Source: Acrocarpospora macrocephala
Lineage (GTDB): Bacteria; Actinomycetota; Actinomycetes; Streptosporangiales; Streptosporangiaceae
NCBI RefSeq assembly: GCF_009687865.1
Contig: NZ_BLAE01000003.1
Coordinates: 206,639 to 270,638 of the forward strand
Direction: 5' to 3'
Length of the DNA: 64,000 nucleotides
Shown in pieces: positions 26,014 to 36,048 of the stretch. The stretch's first letter is position 1; every line of letters begins with the position of its first letter. The notes beneath the pieces are model-generated. The model saw nothing but the letters and a program-made list of their open reading frames with translations. It was not told where the DNA came from and searched no databases. The position numbers were made by a program, and so were the translations under genes.

Positions 26014-26244
26014 CGGGCCGCTCCTTCGTAGCAGCGCCTGCCTGCCTCCGCCGACCAGGGGCAGGTAGACGCTGCCGAGCACCGGAGGAGGCGAGCCTCA
26101 CCGAAAACTTTCGTAAAGTCCACTGCCTCCGGGGCGGTTTTCTCGTGCCATTTGCTCTTTGTGAGACTAGTCAGGCGTACGAATACAGGCAAGAACGGTG
26201 CCGATAGATCTCCGATTGTGACCGAAATATTTCGGAGAACGAGA

Positions 26245-26276
26245 ACGGCCGCGCCGTCCGGAGACGACGCGGCCGT
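26245..26276 (-). terminator. Hairpin after the GH9 cellulase gene
   Basis: ACGGCCGCG (26,245-26,253) pairs perfectly with CGCGGCCGT (26,268-26,276) just 12 bp beyond the cellulase stop on the minus strand. It is a likely transcription terminator. Confidence 0.65.
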
Positions 26277-26287
26277 GGTTTAACCCG

Positions 26288-29200
26288 CTAGGCGCAGGCC
26301 TTCCCGTTCAGCGTGAACAGGCCTGGCGTGGGGTTCGCCCCGCCCGCGCTGTCTCCGAGGAAGCCGAACGTGACCGTGCTCCCCGGCATGATCTTCTTGT
26401 TGTGGCTGAGGTTGGTCGCGGCCACCGACGCCCCCGTCTGGGTGATGGAGGTCAGCCAGTGATCGGTCACCTTCTGGTCGCCGATCCAGGCCCAGCGCAG
26501 CGTCCAGCCGTCGATCGGCGTCGTCCCGGTGTTGGTGATCGTGGCCTGGGAGGTGAAGCCACCGGCCCACTGCCCGTGCCGGACATAGTCCACCTTGCAC
26601 GCCCCGGCCGCCGGGGCCTGCCCGTCACCCTGGTCGGCCAGCGCGGACGCGATCCAGCTCAGCGCCGAGTTCCAGTTGACCGCCACCTCGTTGGTCGCGT
26701 ACGACTCGATGTTGTCGACGTAGCAGAACTGCGGCTTGCACCCGGCCAGCAGGCCAGAGGCGTACGGATCGTCAAGCCCCGCGTTCGCGCCACCGGCGAT
26801 CGACCCCGCCGGGGGATTGGGCAGGCTCGCGTCGAGCTGGTGGCCGAAGATCCGGCTGTGCTGGTTCTGCGGGTTCTTCTCCCCCCAGCCGGTGACGTAG
26901 GAGTGGTTGAGCGCGTTCCTGCCGAAGATGTAGTCCATCCCCTGCAGCGCCCCGGTCTGGTACTTGCGGTCCCTGGTCAGGTCGTACGCGGTGGCCAGCA
27001 CGATCACGTTGTTGATGATGTTGCTGTTGGAGCCCCAGAAGTAGTTGTTCGCGCCGCCGGGCAGCGGCAGCCCGTACGCCTGGGTGGCCAGCGTGGCCAG
27101 ATACGCGTCCGCGGCCGTCACCACCGACTGGCGGAGCTGCTGGCGCTCGGCGGCGGGCAGCTCGTTCGGGATGGTGGCCAGATCCATCCGGCCCAGCGCC
27201 GCGGTGGCCGGCCAGCCGAAGCCGGTCGAGGTGAACACGTTGCCGGTGTGATGCGGCGAGGCGCGCAACTCGGTCAGGTAGGGCGCCTCCCCGGTGGTCA
27301 GGTAGAGCTCGGCCGCCGCCCAGTAGAACTCGTCGCTCACGTCGCCGTCGCTGTAGGAGCCGCCGCCGTTGCCGTCGTTCGGGTCGGCGAACCTGGCCGG
27401 GTTGGCCTTGGCGGCCGTCCAAGCGCGCTTCGCCGAGGTCAGGCATTTCGCCGCGAACGCGGCGTCGTACCGGGCGAACAGCCGGGCGCACTGGGCGGCG
27501 GTGGCGGCCAGGTTGAGCGTGGCGGCGGTGGACGGCGGGTGCAGCTCGCGGAGCTGCGGGTCGTCCTCGGGCTGCAGTGGCAGGCCGGTCCAGTTCTGGT
27601 CGTGCATCTTGTGGTGGGCCATGCCCGCCAGCGGCTTCCCGACCGGCACCTGCATCCGCATCAGGAACTCCAGCTCCCAGCGGGCTTCGTCCAGCACGTC
27701 CGGCACGCCGTTGCCGCGCTCGGGCACCCGCAGCGTGCTGTCGCCCAGCTCCGCGCCGCCGAAGCCGGTGATCGCGGTCTTGGTCCGCTCGAAGGTGTTC
27801 AGCAGCTGGTAGGCCGCGATGCCGCCGTTGACGACGTACTTGCCGTGGTCGCCCGCGTCGTACCAGCCGCCGCGCACGTCCAGGCGGTAGTCGCAGACGC
27901 CCGGCTGGCACGGCACGTCGGTGTCGCCCTGGTTGGGGGCGACGCCCAGGTGCCCGGCCGGGCGCGCGTACTGCGCGCCGAACAGGGCGCCGTCGATGGC
28001 GATGCCGCTGCGCTGCAGGGCGAAGAACTGCAGCGAGTCCGAGCGCAGCTGGTCGTAGACGTCGGCGGAGATGTCGAACGGGTAGCTGGTCTGGTCGTCG
28101 GCGACGAGCGTCAGGCCGGTCCCCGTCCCGGTGTAGGAGCTGAAGTCGATCGTGTGCACGTTCTGCCCCGACGCCTGGTCGACGCCGCGCGGCGTGCTGT
28201 TCCCGCTGGCCAGCACGGTGCCGCCGCCGTTCTTGAGCTGCCACGGCAGCGCCGCGGTCGCCTCGGTCACGACGGTCGCGTTCTTCGGCCCGTGCGGCAG
28301 GTAGCCGACCTGGTTCACCCTGACCCGCGGGCCGGTGTCCGGCACGTACGGCGGCTCCTCCTCGCCCCCGCGCAGCGACACGTCGTCCACGCACAGGCGG
28401 TACTCGGCCGTGTTGGCGCCCACATGGAACACCACCTGGGCCCGCTCGCTGTCCGCGGTCGCGGTGAAGGTGTATTCGAAGGTCTGCGTGGCCGCGGTCA
28501 GCGGCACCGTACGCCCGAAGAACGAAGTGAACGGCGCGTCGCCCAGTTGCACGTTGGCGTTGACCGACGAGCCGGGCGAGGCCGACGCTTCGAACGAGAA
28601 GGTGTAGGTGGCGCCGTTCACCAGGGGCACGTCGTTCTGCCCGATGCCGGCGTCCCACGGGTTGGCCAGACCGGCCGGAACCGTGGTGCACAGCCGCCCG
28701 TCCGCCGTGCTGGTGGCGTTGGTGCCGTAGGTGAACCAGCCGCCGAGGCCGTCGGCGAAGTCGCCGTTCTCCAGCTGCTCGGGCCCGCCCGCCGGAGGCT
28801 CGGCGTCGGTGTCGCTGGTCAGCGAGACGTCGTCCAGGCAGAACGTGAACGCCGCGGCGCCGCCGCCCAGCTGGAAGGTGAAGGTCCCGTTGGCCGAGTC
28901 CAGGTTGCCATCGAACTCGTAGGTGAAGGTCTGCGGCGTGGTGGTGAGGGCCACCTCGCGGGAGATCGCGGTGGTGAACGGCGCCTCGTTCAGCTGCACG
29001 TTCGCCCGGACCGTCACGGCCGCGCTGGCGGAGGCCGTGAAGGTCAGCGTGTACGGGTCGCCCTCGGCCAGCGTGATGTCGTTGTGGCCGAGACTGGCGT
29101 CCCAGGGGTTCGCGGTGCCCGCGGGCACCTGTGCGCACAGCTCGCCGTCCACGGCCGAGATCGGGGTGTTCCCGGTGGACCACCACGGGGTGGTGGCGCT

Positions 29201-29335
29201 GTCGAACGTGCCGTTGTCGATGTGCTCGATGATCTCGGCGTGCGCCGAGGAGGCCGTCAGGCCGGTGAGGGTGAGTACGGCGGCCGCACAGCCCGCGACG
29301 AACGCGTGCAGGCGCCGGCCAGGCGATCGGGTCAC
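26288..29335 (-). CDS. Secreted multidomain GH9 cellulase
   Basis: This 1015-residue exported endo/exoglucanase has a signal peptide (about residues 1-33, ending SSAHA), two family 4/9 carbohydrate-binding modules (about 35-175 and 185-325), and a CelD-type Ig-like domain starting [16 protein letters not shown] near 335. The GH9 catalytic domain spans about 430-895, with [13 protein letters not shown] for the catalytic Asp near 488, [16 protein letters not shown], and [11 protein letters not shown] for the acid Glu near 881. A C-terminal CBM2 ([11 protein letters not shown] to the end) follows. This CBM4-CBM4-Ig-GH9-CBM2 layout is that of Thermobifida Cel9B-like enzymes. A CelR-type operator lies 33 bp upstream. 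The start is GTG with AAGGA 7 nt before it. Confidence 0.93.
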   Translation of the reverse strand: MTRSPGRRLHAFVAGCAAAVLTLTGLTASSAHAEIIEHIDNGTFDSATTPWWSTGNTPISAVDGELCAQVPAGTANPWDASLGHNDITLAEGDPYTLTFTASASAAVTVRANVQLNEAPFTTAISREVALTTTPQTFTYEFDGNLDSANGTFTFQLGGGAAAFTFCLDDVSLTSDTDAEPPAGGPEQLENGDFADGLGGWFTYGTNATSTADGRLCTTVPAGLANPWDAGIGQNDVPLVNGATYTFSFEASASPGSSVNANVQLGDAPFTSFFGRTVPLTAATQTFEYTFTATADSERAQVVFHVGANTAEYRLCVDDVSLRGGEEEPPYVPDTGPRVRVNQVGYLPHGPKNATVVTEATAALPWQLKNGGGTVLASGNSTPRGVDQASGQNVHTIDFSSYTGTGTGLTLVADDQTSYPFDISADVYDQLRSDSLQFFALQRSGIAIDGALFGAQYARPAGHLGVAPNQGDTDVPCQPGVCDYRLDVRGGWYDAGDHGKYVVNGGIAAYQLLNTFERTKTAITGFGGAELGDSTLRVPERGNGVPDVLDEARWELEFLMRMQVPVGKPLAGMAHHKMHDQNWTGLPLQPEDDPQLRELHPPSTAATLNLAATAAQCARLFARYDAAFAAKCLTSAKRAWTAAKANPARFADPNDGNGGGSYSDGDVSDEFYWAAAELYLTTGEAPYLTELRASPHHTGNVFTSTGFGWPATAALGRMDLATIPNELPAAERQQLRQSVVTAADAYLATLATQAYGLPLPGGANNYFWGSNSNIINNVIVLATAYDLTRDRKYQTGALQGMDYIFGRNALNHSYVTGWGEKNPQNQHSRIFGHQLDASLPNPPAGSIAGGANAGLDDPYASGLLAGCKPQFCYVDNIESYATNEVAVNWNSALSWIASALADQGDGQAPAAGACKVDYVRHGQWAGGFTSQATITNTGTTPIDGWTLRWAWIGDQKVTDHWLTSITQTGASVAATNLSHNKKIMPGSTVTFGFLGDSAGGANPTPGLFTLNGKACA

Positions 29336-29367
29336 GACGGTCCTTCCAGGAGCGCGTGGGAGGAATG

Positions 29368-29381
29368 TGGGAGCGCTCCCG
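29368..29381 (-). promoter_or_regulatory. CelR/CebR-type cellulose operator
   Basis: TGGGAGCGCTCCCG is a 13-of-14 match to the known actinobacterial cellulose operon operator TGGGAGCGCTCCCA bound by CelR/CebR LacI-type repressors. It sits 33-46 bp upstream of the cellulase start, so the gene is probably derepressed by cellobiose. Confidence 0.85.
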
Positions 29382-29549
29382 CGCAGGCTAGGGGAACTCG
29401 TGACCGTCGAGAAGACGTGCGGTGGGGTGCTGCTCGCCGGGGGGTCGATCCGCAGGTCGCAGGGGTGGAGAACGGTTGTCGCGCGATCTTCGATGAACCT
29501 TTCACCGCGGCATGGCGGACATGCCGCGGCGTCGGGTGTCGTGGGCGGA

Positions 29550-30266
29550 TCAGGCGCCGGAGAGCTTGCGCCAGGTGGCGTAGCGGTTGGTCGGCGGCAG
29601 CCAGACGGTGATGAGGGCGGTCAGCCCGGCCAGCCCGACGGCCAGGGCGAGGATCATGTTGAGCGAGCTGAGGTTGTCGGCCAGGGCCATCAACGCGGTG
29701 AAGAGCGCGCCCAGGCTGAAGATCGTCAGCACCACGCGGGCCCAGGTCTTGGCGGACCGCAGCGCCATCAGCAGCAGGCCGACGACCAGGCCGTTGATGA
29801 TGAAGGTCACGGCGCGGCCGGTCACGATGGAGGTGTCGACCTCCCGCATCGCCGCCTCCACCAGCTCCTCGCTGAAGCCGAGCGACTTCACCTGGTCGAT
29901 GAGCAGGTCCTCGCCGGAGATCAGGTAGATGACGCCGTTCACCACGTTGGCCACCGCGATGACGAGGGCGCTGATCAGGGTGATCGTGAGGGTGACCGGG
30001 GTCTTCAGCGGGCCCTGGGGCGCCCCCGGGTGTCCGGCGTTCTGCGGGTAGCCCTGCTGCGGGGGGTAGCCGGGCTGCTGGACGTGGTAGTGGCCCTGCT
30101 GGCCCGGATACTGGGGCTGCTGGCCTTGGTACTGCGGCTGCTGTCCCTGCTGTCCGGGGTACTGGGGCTGCTGCGGCTGCTGCGGGTCGTACCGTGTGGT
30201 GGCCTGCTCGGCCGGGTACTGAGGCTGCTGAGGGTATTGGGGGTTTTGTGGATACTGCGGGTTCAC
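29550..30266 (-). CDS. Membrane protein with Pro/Gln/Tyr repeat N-terminus
   Basis: This 238-residue protein starts at GTG 30,266, preceded by AAAGGGA; an ATG at 30,281 lacks a site. Residues 1-80 are low-complexity repeats of the [13 protein letters not shown] type, with no charged residues for long stretches. The C-terminal part has four hydrophobic segments ([23 protein letters not shown] and three more), so it is anchored in the membrane with a probably cytosolic disordered tail. Such tails in actinobacteria often serve protein-protein contacts. The soluble loop has [17 protein letters not shown]. Function is unknown. Confidence 0.75.
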   Translation of the reverse strand: MNPQYPQNPQYPQQPQYPAEQATTRYDPQQPQQPQYPGQQGQQPQYQGQQPQYPGQQGHYHVQQPGYPPQQGYPQNAGHPGAPQGPLKTPVTLTITLISALVIAVANVVNGVIYLISGEDLLIDQVKSLGFSEELVEAAMREVDTSIVTGRAVTFIINGLVVGLLLMALRSAKTWARVVLTIFSLGALFTALMALADNLSSLNMILALAVGLAGLTALITVWLPPTNRYATWRKLSGA

Positions 30267-30586
30267 GGATTTCCCTTTCATAGCACGAAATATCGGCATA
30301 CGTGCGGCAATGCCAGCCGATCAACGGGGGCAGCCTGAACACGCACCAGGTGATCGATCAATTCCCCGGCCGTCGATCGGAGGGAAGATCAACGAGGCGC
30401 CGGAGGGCGCGCGGCGGGTAACGCTAATACCTTGGCGTCGCCCCGCGGTGAGATCCAAGGTCCACAATGAACCGGAAAAATCTCCTTAGTGGACCTGTTC
30501 ACCGAGCCGAATCAGTGCATTAAAGACGAGATATCCGACAAAAGCCGACGAAACTGGTCAGCAAGCGTTAGCCGGTTAAGAGCGGG
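30267..30586. other. Intergenic stretch, 320 bp
   Basis: No gene is visible. It holds the promoter region of the repeat-tailed membrane protein (minus strand). A 7-bp inverted repeat, GGTCCAC (30,459-30,465) and GTGGACC (30,489-30,495), may be an operator or weak hairpin. Confidence 0.45.
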
Positions 30587-31252
30587 CTACGTCGCGATTC
30601 CCATGATCTGCTTGACCGTGCCGGGATCCCGCAGCGTGCGCAGCATGTAATGGGCCACATCGGCGCGCGGCACCAGCCAGCCACCCCGGATGTTCTGCCC
30701 GTGCGCCGTGCGGTACACCCCGGTGAGCGGCTTGTTTGTCAGCCGCGGCGGGCGCACGATCGTCCAGTCCAGGCCGCTGTCCCGCAGCACGTCCTCCAGT
30801 ACGGCCAGGTCCTCGTACACCGGGCGGAAGGCCGCCTTCGCGAACGGCGCGAACAGGTGCCGCATGAAGAACCCGTCCCCGGGATCGAAGCGCGGCGGCC
30901 GGGGGTTCGCCGGGGTCGGGAACGTCCCCATGGGCGCGGCGCTGACCACCACGATCCGCCGCACTCCGGTGTCGTGCATGGCCGCCGCGATCGCCCGCGT
31001 GCCGGCCCCGGCCACGCCCGCCTCGGCCCTGGCCCGCGGGCCGAGACCGGACAGCACCGCGTCGGCCCCGGCCACCGCGTCCCGCAGCGCGGCGGGATCG
31101 GGCGCCGACAGATCCGCCGTGACCACCCGCGCCACACCGCTCAGACCCCGCGGATTGCGCGCGACCGCCGTGACGTCATGCCCTTCCGCCAGGGCTTGTT
31201 CGACCAGCTGGCGGCCGATCCCGCCGGTGGCCGCGAAGATCGTGAGTTGCAT
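30587..31252 (-). CDS. NAD(P)H-binding atypical SDR (NmrA-like)
   Basis: This 221-residue Rossmann protein starts at ATG 31,252 with GGAGGT upstream at ideal spacing. FAATGGIGRQLVEQAL at the N-terminus is the atypical SDR glycine motif TGxxGxx. VVVSAAPMG, then FDPGDGFFMR and WTIVRPPRLTNK are typical of SDR_a5/BVR-B-like NAD(P)-binding proteins. It may act as a flavin or quinone reductase or as a redox sensor. It is divergent from a MarR regulator with 65 bp between, so the regulator very likely controls it. Confidence 0.85.
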   Translation of the reverse strand: MQLTIFAATGGIGRQLVEQALAEGHDVTAVARNPRGLSGVARVVTADLSAPDPAALRDAVAGADAVLSGLGPRARAEAGVAGAGTRAIAAAMHDTGVRRIVVVSAAPMGTFPTPANPRPPRFDPGDGFFMRHLFAPFAKAAFRPVYEDLAVLEDVLRDSGLDWTIVRPPRLTNKPLTGVYRTAHGQNIRGGWLVPRADVAHYMLRTLRDPGTVKQIMGIAT

Positions 31253-31288
31253 GGCTCGTACCTCCGAGTGGCGATACCCTTTTCTCTG

Positions 31289-31299
31289 TATGTCATACG
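31289..31299. promoter_or_regulatory. Palindrome between the SDR and MarR genes
   Basis: GTATGTCATAC is a perfect 11-bp palindrome in the 65-bp divergent promoter; a second short AT-rich repeat ATATCATAT lies at 31,311. This is the natural place for a MarR-dimer operator controlling both genes. Confidence 0.5.
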
Positions 31300-31317
31300 A
31301 CACGAGGATCATATCAT

Positions 31318-31812
31318 ATGGATTCCGTATCATCTGAGTTCGCGGCTCGCCACCGGCGGCGGCTGACTGTGGAGATCAAGGAGTCGCTGCGCGAGCTCAG
31401 CAACCAGCTGTCGCTGCTCAACCACCACGTGGGCATGCACGCCGGGCTCAAGGACGTGGATCTGGACTGCCTGGACCTGATCTCCCGGCACGGCCCGCTC
31501 AGCCCGAGCGCCCTGGCCAGAAGGGCCGGGCTGCACCCGGCCACGGTGACCGGCATCATCGACCGGCTCCAGCGCGGCGGCTGGGTGATCCGCGAGCGCA
31601 CCCCCGACGCGTCCGACCGGCGCGCGGTGGCCGTCCGGGCCCTGCGCGACCGCGGCGCCGAGCTGTACCACCTGTACCAGGGCATGAACGCCGCGATGGA
31701 CGAGATCTGCACCGGCTACGACGACAAGGAGCTGGAACTCCTCGCCGGATTCCTGCGCCGCACCACCGTCGCCGGCCGCGAAGCCACCGACGCCCTCGCC
31801 GACGAGGACTGA
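31318..31812 (+). CDS. MarR-family transcriptional regulator
   Basis: This 164-residue winged-helix regulator has an N-terminal dimerisation helix, DLDCLDLISRHGPLSPSALARRAGLHPATVTGIIDRL (the wHTH recognition region) and the wing RTPDASDRRAVAVRAL with the conserved D-R signature. MarR proteins usually repress themselves and a divergent gene until a phenolic or oxidant ligand binds; here the target would be the NmrA-like SDR gene. ATG 31,318 follows GAGG at 31,303. A strong hairpin terminates the gene. Confidence 0.9.
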   Translation: MDSVSSEFAARHRRRLTVEIKESLRELSNQLSLLNHHVGMHAGLKDVDLDCLDLISRHGPLSPSALARRAGLHPATVTGIIDRLQRGGWVIRERTPDASDRRAVAVRALRDRGAELYHLYQGMNAAMDEICTGYDDKELELLAGFLRRTTVAGREATDALADED

Positions 31813-31819
31813 AAAGGGG

Positions 31820-31852
31820 GGTGCCGGTCACCGTTATCGGGCGACCGGCACC
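31820..31852. terminator. Bidirectional terminator between convergent genes
   Basis: GGTGCCGGTC (31,820-31,829) pairs perfectly with GACCGGCACC (31,843-31,852), followed by TTT, just after the MarR gene and before the end of the minus-strand ABC operon. Confidence 0.75.
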
Positions 31853-31880
31853 TTTGCTTCGTGACGACTGGCGTCGGCTC

Positions 31881-32938
<1,058 letters not shown>

Positions 32939-32942
<4 letters not shown>

Positions 32943-33778
32943 GATTTCTTCCTTCCGGCCCGGGACAGCGTGAGCAGCAGCAGCCAGGCGAGCAACAGGC
33001 TGAGAATGGACAGCGCCACCGACAGCTGCCCGTCGCTGCCGGAGATCGTCACGATCCAGACCGGGAACGTCTGGTAGCCGAGCAGGGCGGCGATGGTGTA
33101 TTCGCCGAGCACCAGCGCCAGCGTGAGGAACGCGGCCCCGGCGAGCGCGGAACGCAGGTTGGGCATGATCACCCGCAGCATCACCTGCGGCCAGGACGCG
33201 CCCAGGTTCCTGGCCGCCTCGACCAGGGTGACCACGTCGATCGCCCGCAGGCCCGCGTCCAGCGACCGGTAGGCGAACGGCAGGGCCAGCACCACGTACG
33301 CCAGGACCAGCACGAACGGGAAGTTCTCATCCTGCAGCGAGATGAGCGTCTGCCAGAACGGCGTGGCCGCCAGCGCGTCCGCGCCCTCCCGCAGCGAGGT
33401 GCTGATGCCGACCACGTAGGTGATGGGCGGCACGACCAGCGGCAGCGTGGTGATCGTCTCCAGCACCGGCCGCAGCCCCGGCGCGCCGAGCCGCACCGCC
33501 AGCATGGCCGGCAGGATGAGCAGCAGCACGATGACGATGGTGGCCGCCGCCAGCGCCAGCGACAGCAGGAAGCTCGAGACGAAACCGGGCGCCGACAGGA
33601 TCCGGCCGTAGGCGCCGAGCGAGAAGCCCTGCGCCTCGTTGTAGACGGTGAACGTCGCCGCGATCAGCATCGGCACCAGGAAGTACACGGCGGCGATCAG
33701 CAGGACCACCCGCCGGCCCCAGCCGCCGCCCGCGACCGCCGCCACCGGGGCCGTTGCGACGGGTGTCACCGCAGCCAT
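32939..33778 (-). CDS. ABC importer permease, PotC-like
   Basis: This 279-residue polytopic protein of the BPD_transp_1 family starts at ATG 33,778, with AAGGAG 6 nt upstream. It has six hydrophobic segments, and the cytoplasmic EAA-type loop EAARNLGASWPQVMLRVIMPNL near residue 180-201 contacts the ATPase. It overlaps the preceding permease gene by 13 nt and the ATPase gene by 4 nt, so the operon is translationally coupled. Confidence 0.88.
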
Positions 33779-34623
33779 CGTGAGCTCCTTCGTTGCAGCG
33801 GCAGGTAGACGGCCATCACCAGCAGGGCGATGACGATCATGTCCAGGCTCAGCGCCAGCGCCACGTTCTCGAAGCCGACCAGCACGTTGCCGGTCAGCGC
33901 GTCCGCGATCTGCAGCGTCACCAGCGGCACCGACGCGCCCACCATGGCGGCGGCCGTCGCGTAGGCGGCGAACGCGCCGCCGAACAGCAGGACCACCCCG
34001 CCGAGCAGCGCGGGAGCCAGCACCGGAATGCCGACGAGCCGCCAGAACTGCCAGGTCGTCGCGCCGTTGTTGAGCGCCGCCTCCCGCCACTGCGGGCGCA
34101 GCCCCTCCAGCGCCGGGGCGATCACCAGCACCATCAGCGGGATTGAGAAGTAGAGGTAGACCAGGGCCAGGCCCCAGAAGTTGTAGAGCAGCCCCGAGCC
34201 GAGCCCGAGGCCGGTGGTGACCACGCCGGAGTTGCCGAGCGTGGCGATCCAGATGAACGCCAGCGGCACCCCGCCGAAGTTGGCCAGCACCCCGGACACG
34301 CTCAGCACCGCCTCACGCAGCGCCGAACTCTTCGAGGTCAGTACGGCGTGCGCCACGAACGTCCCGGTCAACGCCCCCACCACGGCCACCACCGCGGACA
34401 GCTCCACACTGCTCAGCAGCGTGCCCAGGTACGGCTCGCGCAGGCTGCGGGTCACGTTCGCGAAACCGAACGAGGACGGCTCGCCGGGCGCGCCCTTCTC
34501 GGTGAACGCGCCGACGGCGAGCATCACCGCCGGGATCCCGAACGCGACGGCCACCACCAGGAGAAGGGGCGCGGCTGGCGCCCACCCCTTCCCCCAGGTG
34601 CGGCGTGCCCTGACCTCGGTCAT
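33766..34623 (-). CDS. ABC importer permease, PotB-like
   Basis: This 285-residue BPD_transp_1 permease has an N-terminal membrane anchor (PAAPLLLVVAVAFGIPAVML), five further hydrophobic segments and the EAA-type loop EAALNNGATTWQFWRLVGIPVL near residue 180. It is the first permease after the receptor gene, with which it overlaps by 4 nt (34,620-34,623). It forms the channel with the next permease. Confidence 0.88.
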   Translation of the reverse strand: MTEVRARRTWGKGWAPAAPLLLVVAVAFGIPAVMLAVGAFTEKGAPGEPSSFGFANVTRSLREPYLGTLLSSVELSAVVAVVGALTGTFVAHAVLTSKSSALREAVLSVSGVLANFGGVPLAFIWIATLGNSGVVTTGLGLGSGLLYNFWGLALVYLYFSIPLMVLVIAPALEGLRPQWREAALNNGATTWQFWRLVGIPVLAPALLGGVVLLFGGAFAAYATAAAMVGASVPLVTLQIADALTGNVLVGFENVALALSLDMIVIALLVMAVYLPLQRRSSRWLR

Positions 34624-35786
34624 CCGGCGACCGCGGCGCCCCAGCCGGCCGCCAGGTCGGCCTGGGCCTTGGTGGCCTGCGCGTCGGTCGGGAACGTGGG
34701 CGTGCCCTCGACCGCCGGCAGCGCGGCGGACGCGGCCTGGTCCACGGTTCCGTCAGCGATCATCGCGGGCAGCAGCACCGGGCGGGCGAAGCCCTTCAGG
34801 AACAGGTTCTGGCCCTCGGGGCTGTAGAGGAACTCCTGCCAGAGGCGGGCCGCCGCCGGGTGCGGGGCGTCCTTGTTGATCGCCTGCGCGTACAGCTGGA
34901 AGTACTTGCCGTCGGTGGGGATGACGGTCTTCCAGTCCAGGCCCTTGGGGGTCATCAGCGGCGCGTAGGCGGCGTTGTTGTAGTCCCAGTCGATGCTGAT
35001 CTGGGTCTCGCCCTTCTCGATCGTGGCCGGGGTGGTCTCGACCGGGTTGAAGTTCCCGGCGTCCTTCAGCTTCTTGAAGAACTCGATGCCCGGCTTGATG
35101 TCGTCGAACGAGCCGCCGTTGGCCAGCGCCGCCGCGTACACGCCGGCGAACGCAGAACCCGCCTTGGTCGGGTTGCCGTTCATCGCGACCTTGCCCTTGT
35201 ACTCGGGCTTGAGCAGGTCGGCGAAGGTGGTCGGGCAGGGGTCGACCTTCTTGGCGTCACAGCCGATCGACACGTAGCCGCCGTAGTCGTTGAACCAGAG
35301 CCCGCTCGGCTCCTTCTGCCCGTCCGGGATCTTGTCCCAGGTCTGCACCTTGTACGGCGCGAACAGCCCTTCGGCGGCCCCGCTCACCGCGAACGCTTGG
35401 CCGACGTCGAGCACGTCCGGGGCGCGGTCCTGGCCCTTGCGGGTCTTCACCGCGTTGATCTCGTCGGCCGAGGAGGCGTCCGGGGTCTCCTCCTCGATCG
35501 TGATCTTGGGGTACTTGGCCTTGAACGCGGCGAGGATCTCGCCGTAGTTGGCCCAGCTGGGCGGCAGCGCGATGACGTGGAGCTTGCCCTCCGCGTTGGC
35601 GGCCTCGACCAGCTTGTCCAGACCGCCGAAGTCGGCGGCCGAGGTGGCGGTCCTGGCGTCCACCCCGCCCCCGCTCGGCGCGGCGGAACCGGACGCCCCC
35701 GTGGTGCCGGGCGCCGCGCCACAGGCGACGGCGCCGAAAATAAGAACGGCCGAAAGGCCGGCGAGTGGCAGTCGTGCAGAGGTCAC
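34620..35786 (-). CDS. Extracellular solute-binding lipoprotein of the ABC importer
   Basis: This 388-residue receptor starts at GTG 35,786 with GGAG 8 nt upstream; a longer frame to 35,903 lacks a site. A lipoprotein signal (SARLPLAGLSAVLIFGAVAC) puts the lipidated Cys near residue 22, followed by a Gly/Ala/Ser linker. The body is a family 1 (PotD/FbpA-like) binding fold: SWANYGEILAAFKAKYPKI and SIDWDYNNAAYAPLM. Ligand-specific residues cannot be assigned by eye. It is the first gene of the importer operon. Confidence 0.87.
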   Translation of the reverse strand: MTSARLPLAGLSAVLIFGAVACGAAPGTTGASGSAAPSGGGVDARTATSAADFGGLDKLVEAANAEGKLHVIALPPSWANYGEILAAFKAKYPKITIEEETPDASSADEINAVKTRKGQDRAPDVLDVGQAFAVSGAAEGLFAPYKVQTWDKIPDGQKEPSGLWFNDYGGYVSIGCDAKKVDPCPTTFADLLKPEYKGKVAMNGNPTKAGSAFAGVYAAALANGGSFDDIKPGIEFFKKLKDAGNFNPVETTPATIEKGETQISIDWDYNNAAYAPLMTPKGLDWKTVIPTDGKYFQLYAQAINKDAPHPAAARLWQEFLYSPEGQNLFLKGFARPVLLPAMIADGTVDQAASAALPAVEGTPTFPTDAQATKAQADLAAGWGAAVAG

Positions 35787-36048
35787 AGCAGATCTCCAGG
35801 TGAAACGATGTAGTACTTCTCCGAACAAACTAGGGATGGTGTCTCTGCGGTCAGTGACGCGCGCGTGAACAGGGGCGTACCATCTGGAAACCGCTGACTT
35901 CATAGGGCGGTCCTTCGGCTTGGGTCCCGATCATGACTTGGTGTGCTTTTATTGCTCGATACCACTTGATATTGGTCAATATCGGCCAAGAAGGTCTCCA
36001 TTCGGTGCCGAACTTGCTGCGTACCGAGCACAAGGCGCGGACGTGGGG

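Noticed and set aside
26402-29611. A 1069-codon open frame on the plus strand across the cellulase gene
   Set aside because: It is the antisense shadow of the GH9 gene in high-GC DNA. It has Arg/Gly/Val-biased composition, no family motif and no ribosome site, while the minus-strand protein shows five consistent domains.
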